Source of the DNA: JALZVT01 sp964634815
GTDB lineage: Bacteria > Pseudomonadota > Gammaproteobacteria > Pseudomonadales > Azotimanducaceae
Length of the DNA: 16,967 nucleotides
Assembly: GCA_964634815.1 (NCBI GenBank)
Contig: CAZWMD010000080.1
Location: forward strand, 1 to 16,967
Direction of reading: 5' to 3'
The position numbers and the translations under genes were made by a program. Shown here piece after piece: positions 14,192 through 16,967 of this stretch (position 1 is its first letter; the number at the start of each line of letters is the position of its first letter). A model generated the notes under the pieces. It was not told the DNA's origin. It did no database searches and worked only from the letters and a program-made list of their open reading frames with translations.

Positions 14192-16177
14192 ATGGCTAAC
14201 GTCCCCATTGCTGCAACCGCGCCATTTGCGCCAGATGCCCTTAGAGCACGGTGGCAGCTATGGCTGGTACTTGGAATCGTTGCGTTCGCAGCGATTATCC
14301 GGGTTTGTGGCGTTATGAATCTGAGCTTCTACGGCGATGAGGAAACAACCGCGTTTGCGGCCGTAAGCGTTCTTGAACAGGGAAAACCGGCCGTGCCCAG
14401 CGGTATGGATTACAACCGGGCACCGCTGTACAGCTATATGGCTGCCGCCACGGCATCCGTCCTTGGACAGGATCGTGAGATCAGCTTCCGCCTGCCGGCC
14501 CTGGTGTTCGGGATCGGCACAATTTTTCTGCTCTGGTTCTGCACCCGCAGGCTGCTTGGTGTTGGAGTAGCTCTGTTCGCAACCGCTTTGCTTGCGACCT
14601 CCGAGTGGCACGCTGTGACCTCGGGCTACGCGCGCATGTATGCCCCCTATCTCGCACTCTTTACCTGCACAGCCTACTGTTTTCTTGAATGGTCTCGCAC
14701 CCGAACGCTGCCTGTCATTCTCATCGCCGTTGTTCTCTTCCTTCTGTCCGCTTCTTTTCAAATACTGACGGTGTTTGCGGTAGCGCTCCTGCTGTTGCCC
14801 CACTTTGTAACTCACAACCTGGTCTATCGACATTTTTGGACCGACGCCGCAATCGCCGCTGCTCTTGCGATTGGGGCCATCTATCTGGATGGCGTGCTGG
14901 TGCAAGACGCTTACTCCGACTTCGCTGTGTCAGTGAGCGGCCTCACCAAGAAAACGGTGCTGGGAAACGTTGCATTGTTTTGGGTGCCTCTACTCGAAAC
15001 CTTGTTGCAAGGCGCAACGCTGTTGATCGCAGCAATAGCGCTTGTTGCCTGTAGCTATCTGCTGTTTCGCTATCTGCCACGAGTAACGTTGCCCTGGAAT
15101 CTAAGCGTCAGCGCACTTGCACTGGTAGCTACTCTGTTTATGGTTCTCGGTCAGGTTTATGCCCTCATCCTGTGCCTCTATCTGCTGGGCATCATGGCGA
15201 CAACTCATGGCCTGTCAGTCACCCGTTGCATACTAATGGCCATGCCTGCCCTGGCGATGTCGCTGGTCACGGCGAGCCTGTCAGCGCCAACGGCTGGGTT
15301 TAGTTACTTCGATTACTTAACTGACCCAAACGCTCAGGTGGTATTTCCTTATCTGGCTCAACTACTGGTTAAATATCCGGTAGTGGTTGGCGCAGCCTTG
15401 CTCGCTCCCCTTCTGGTCGGTCATCGCTTTGGCGCCTCAAGCACCGCGCGGTTTCGGCATGGCGATGTGTTCACAGAACAGCTAATCAGAACGCTGGCGC
15501 TGTTCTTCGTACTGAACCTGTTTGCCTTTGGCGTATTTGGCCGCTGGTATGAAGATCGGTACGTTGTCCACACCTATCCGTTCATGCTGGTGCTTGCGTC
15601 CTATACCCTGGTCGTTATGCTCGACATTCTGGACAGCAAAACCCGCCAACCCTTGGTGAACGCAACGATTGTCGGACTTGTCCTGTGCCTCAGCATGCCG
15701 CACCATCTGCTTCAGGGCAGTTACCGGGCCGCGTTCCGCGATCATGGTGATACCAACATAGAGAACGGCCGTTACTTCCCGGATCACGCATCGGTAGGCA
15801 GCTATGTACGTGAACGTCTGCAACCCGATGACGTTGTAGTTGCAACCGACGTACTCCAGCAGCGGTGGTATGTTGGGCAAGCGGATTACTGGCTTCGCAA
15901 CGAGCGTGACGTACAGATCTATGTCTATGAAGGCAGAGACAATCGAATTCGAGACATCTACGTCAACGCCGAATACTTAAGCCAGGATCACGCCAGGGCG
16001 TTACTGGAAGGCAACAAAAGGGTTTGGGTAATCATCTCTTCTATTGATGTTGAAGAAGAATGGGCCTTTTCGGCAAAGGAGCGGGAGTTTCTTGATGCTA
16101 TCAAGGCCCAGGGCCCGGCTCGCTTTACTGGCAGAGACGGTCGCTCCGCTGTCTATCTGGTTGGAGGTGGCTCGTGA
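14192..16177 (+). CDS. GT-C membrane glycosyltransferase (ArnT/PMT-like, GT39/GT83 type)
   Basis: A 661-residue polytopic membrane protein that would transfer a sugar from a polyprenyl-phosphate donor to an acceptor on the periplasmic side. After a first membrane helix (about 22-40) comes the loop NLSFYGDEETT with Asp49-Glu50, the acidic pair expected in GT-C enzymes, then MDYNRAPLYSYMA at 72-84 and DREISFRLPALVFG at 94-107, characteristic of ArnT/PMT relatives. About ten further hydrophobic segments follow, and a soluble C-terminal domain of roughly 150 residues. A TTG at 14177 would add five residues and overlap the previous stop (TTGA); the ATG at 14192 is chosen with modest confidence. 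Its end overlaps the flippase start by 4 bases. Acceptor and sugar are unknown. Confidence 0.87.
   Translation: MANVPIAATAPFAPDALRARWQLWLVLGIVAFAAIIRVCGVMNLSFYGDEETTAFAAVSVLEQGKPAVPSGMDYNRAPLYSYMAAATASVLGQDREISFRLPALVFGIGTIFLLWFCTRRLLGVGVALFATALLATSEWHAVTSGYARMYAPYLALFTCTAYCFLEWSRTRTLPVILIAVVLFLLSASFQILTVFAVALLLLPHFVTHNLVYRHFWTDAAIAAALAIGAIYLDGVLVQDAYSDFAVSVSGLTKKTVLGNVALFWVPLLETLLQGATLLIAAIALVACSYLLFRYLPRVTLPWNLSVSALALVATLFMVLGQVYALILCLYLLGIMATTHGLSVTRCILMAMPALAMSLVTASLSAPTAGFSYFDYLTDPNAQVVFPYLAQLLVKYPVVVGAALLAPLLVGHRFGASSTARFRHGDVFTEQLIRTLALFFVLNLFAFGVFGRWYEDRYVVHTYPFMLVLASYTLVVMLDILDSKTRQPLVNATIVGLVLCLSMPHHLLQGSYRAAFRDHGDTNIENGRYFPDHASVGSYVRERLQPDDVVVATDVLQQRWYVGQADYWLRNERDVQIYVYEGRDNRIRDIYVNAEYLSQDHARALLEGNKRVWVIISSIDVEEEWAFSAKEREFLDAIKAQGPARFTGRDGRSAVYLVGGGS
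16163..16167 (+). promoter_or_regulatory. Ribosome binding site for the flippase GTG start
   Basis: GGAGG lies 6 bases before the GTG at 16174, inside the end of the GT-C gene. This strong site supports the GTG start and the 4-base overlap. Confidence 0.7.
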
Positions 16178-16967
16178 ATACCACCCGCGAAACCAATCTT
16201 CGGCAAGAAAAGGTTGTTCGCAACCTGTTGCTCGCAAATTCCAGCAACTACATGGAGTACTTCTTTGGGTTGTTGGTCTCCATGCTTATCGCCCGCTCCC
16301 TGGGACCTTCAGAATTTGGCACCTATGTCTTCCTTATTTGGCTGGTGAGCATTGCAGTCGCCTTCAGCAACGAGGGCTTGTCGCTCTCTGTCACGAAACA
16401 CATCGCTGAAGTAAACAAAGACAAGGACCAACCTGATTCCAGCACCATCATTCACTACTTCGAGCACAACCATCGAAATCGCATATTGATTGTTCTCGGG
16501 CCGCTAGCGCTGGCCGCGTTCTTGAACAGTAACTGGACCGAGTACGGCTACCCGTTTGCGGTGTTTGTTACTCTTGCCCTGTCGGTGTGTTTCTATTTTC
16601 GCGCACGTCACATGCTCCGGGTGTCAACCTTTAAGGGACAGGAGAAATTCTGGGGAGTTGCCATCGGCCCCTTTATGGTCACGCCGATCAATCTGATGAG
16701 CACCATTGTGCTCTTCTATCTTGAGGCGCCGCTCTGGATGTACTTGCTGCAGTACGTTGTGATCAGCTTTGGCTTCTTCTTTGCGACGCGCTGGTATCTC
16801 TTGCACCGATCGGGTTATCGAGGACGAGAATTAAAGCAAAAGAGTCATAACGAGTACTTCGACCGGGTTCGTACCTACAACCGCTATATTACCCCGTCAG
16901 CCATTCTCACCTATCTGATGGCGTCGCAGACAGAAATTTACTTTCTGAACATGTTTTCAAACAGCGA
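16174..16967 (+). CDS. Oligosaccharide flippase, Wzx/MATE-like (N-terminal part)
   Basis: Open frame of 264 codons running off the right edge. It begins with GTG inside the stop of the GT-C gene (GTGA overlap) and has GGAGG 6 bases upstream. The start of the protein, after a short charged segment, is SSNYMEYFFGLLVSMLIARS followed by LGPSEFGTYVF, the typical first helix and RxLGPxxFGxY motif of polysaccharide/O-antigen exporters of the MOP superfamily. Further helices are seen at about residues 48-66, 103-117, 126-141, 162-184 and 189-204. It would flip a lipid-linked oligosaccharide to the periplasmic side. About half of a usual family member is visible. Its presence shows that the locus continues to the right and likely builds a lipid-linked repeat unit. 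Confidence 0.88.
   Translation, partial: MNTTRETNLRQEKVVRNLLLANSSNYMEYFFGLLVSMLIARSLGPSEFGTYVFLIWLVSIAVAFSNEGLSLSVTKHIAEVNKDKDQPDSSTIIHYFEHNHRNRILIVLGPLALAAFLNSNWTEYGYPFAVFVTLALSVCFYFRARHMLRVSTFKGQEKFWGVAIGPFMVTPINLMSTIVLFYLEAPLWMYLLQYVVISFGFFFATRWYLLHRSGYRGRELKQKSHNEYFDRVRTYNRYITPSAILTYLMASQTEIYFLNMFSNS

Noticed and set aside
14258..14905. Minus-strand frame of 215 codons opposite the GT-C gene
   Set aside because: It is antisense to clear membrane-protein coding sequence and has no recognisable motif.
1..16967. CRISPR arrays, tRNA genes, insertion sequences or attachment sites
   Set aside because: No regularly spaced repeats, cloverleaf-like segments, transposase motifs or long terminal repeats were seen on reading the window.

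Overview
The window is a draft-genome or metagenome scaffold fragment: it contains a run of exactly 100 N at 1988-2087. It comes from a moderate-GC, Gram-negative-type bacterium. Protein sequence character and locus style suggest a (possibly marine) gammaproteobacterium, but no rRNA or phylogenetic marker is present, so this is inference. No tRNA, rRNA, CRISPR array, insertion sequence or phage gene was seen. The content is a dense surface polysaccharide or glycolipid biosynthesis locus with lipid- and acyl-handling genes at one end.

Layout. (1) 1-2271, plus strand: a membrane protein with a soluble SRPBCC-like C-terminal half (62-1069), an acyl-CoA-type fatty acid desaturase (1062 to the gap), the N gap, then the last 60 codons of what looks like a phytanoyl-CoA dioxygenase family protein (2089-2271). 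(2) 2268-5276, minus strand: a compact four-gene set transcribed as hexapeptide acyltransferase, acyl carrier protein, short-chain dehydrogenase, AMP-dependent acyl ligase. (3) 5277-5610: a divergent intergenic region with a good sigma-54-like element facing right and an imperfect one facing left. (4) 5611-11860, plus strand: an uncharacterised DAHVH-motif protein, a GT4 glycosyltransferase, a glutamine-dependent asparagine synthase-like amidotransferase, an extended SDR epimerase/dehydratase, and an alpha/beta hydrolase fused to an N-terminal membrane domain; all junctions overlap. (5) 11861-12220: a 360-base non-coding spacer with two short dyads. (6) 12221 to the right edge, plus strand: a canonical polyprenyl-phosphate-type GT2, a second GT2 that lacks both usual acidic motifs, a GT-C (ArnT/PMT-like) membrane glycosyltransferase, and the N-terminal part of a Wzx-type flippase cut by the window end.

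How the parts may work together (inference). The GT4 enzyme, epimerase and AsnB-like amidotransferase would build and tailor a lipid-linked glycan on the cytoplasmic side. The flippase would export it. The GT2 pair would make a polyprenyl-phosphate sugar, which the GT-C enzyme would add to the glycan on the periplasmic side. The minus-strand genes resemble a self-contained module that activates, carrier-loads, reduces and transfers an acyl group, plausibly onto a sugar. The desaturase and dioxygenase suggest lipid tailoring as well. The most distinctive signals are the canonical plus degenerate GT2 pair, the acyl module, the uncharacterised DAHVH protein, the membrane-anchored hydrolase and the sigma-54-like divergent control region.
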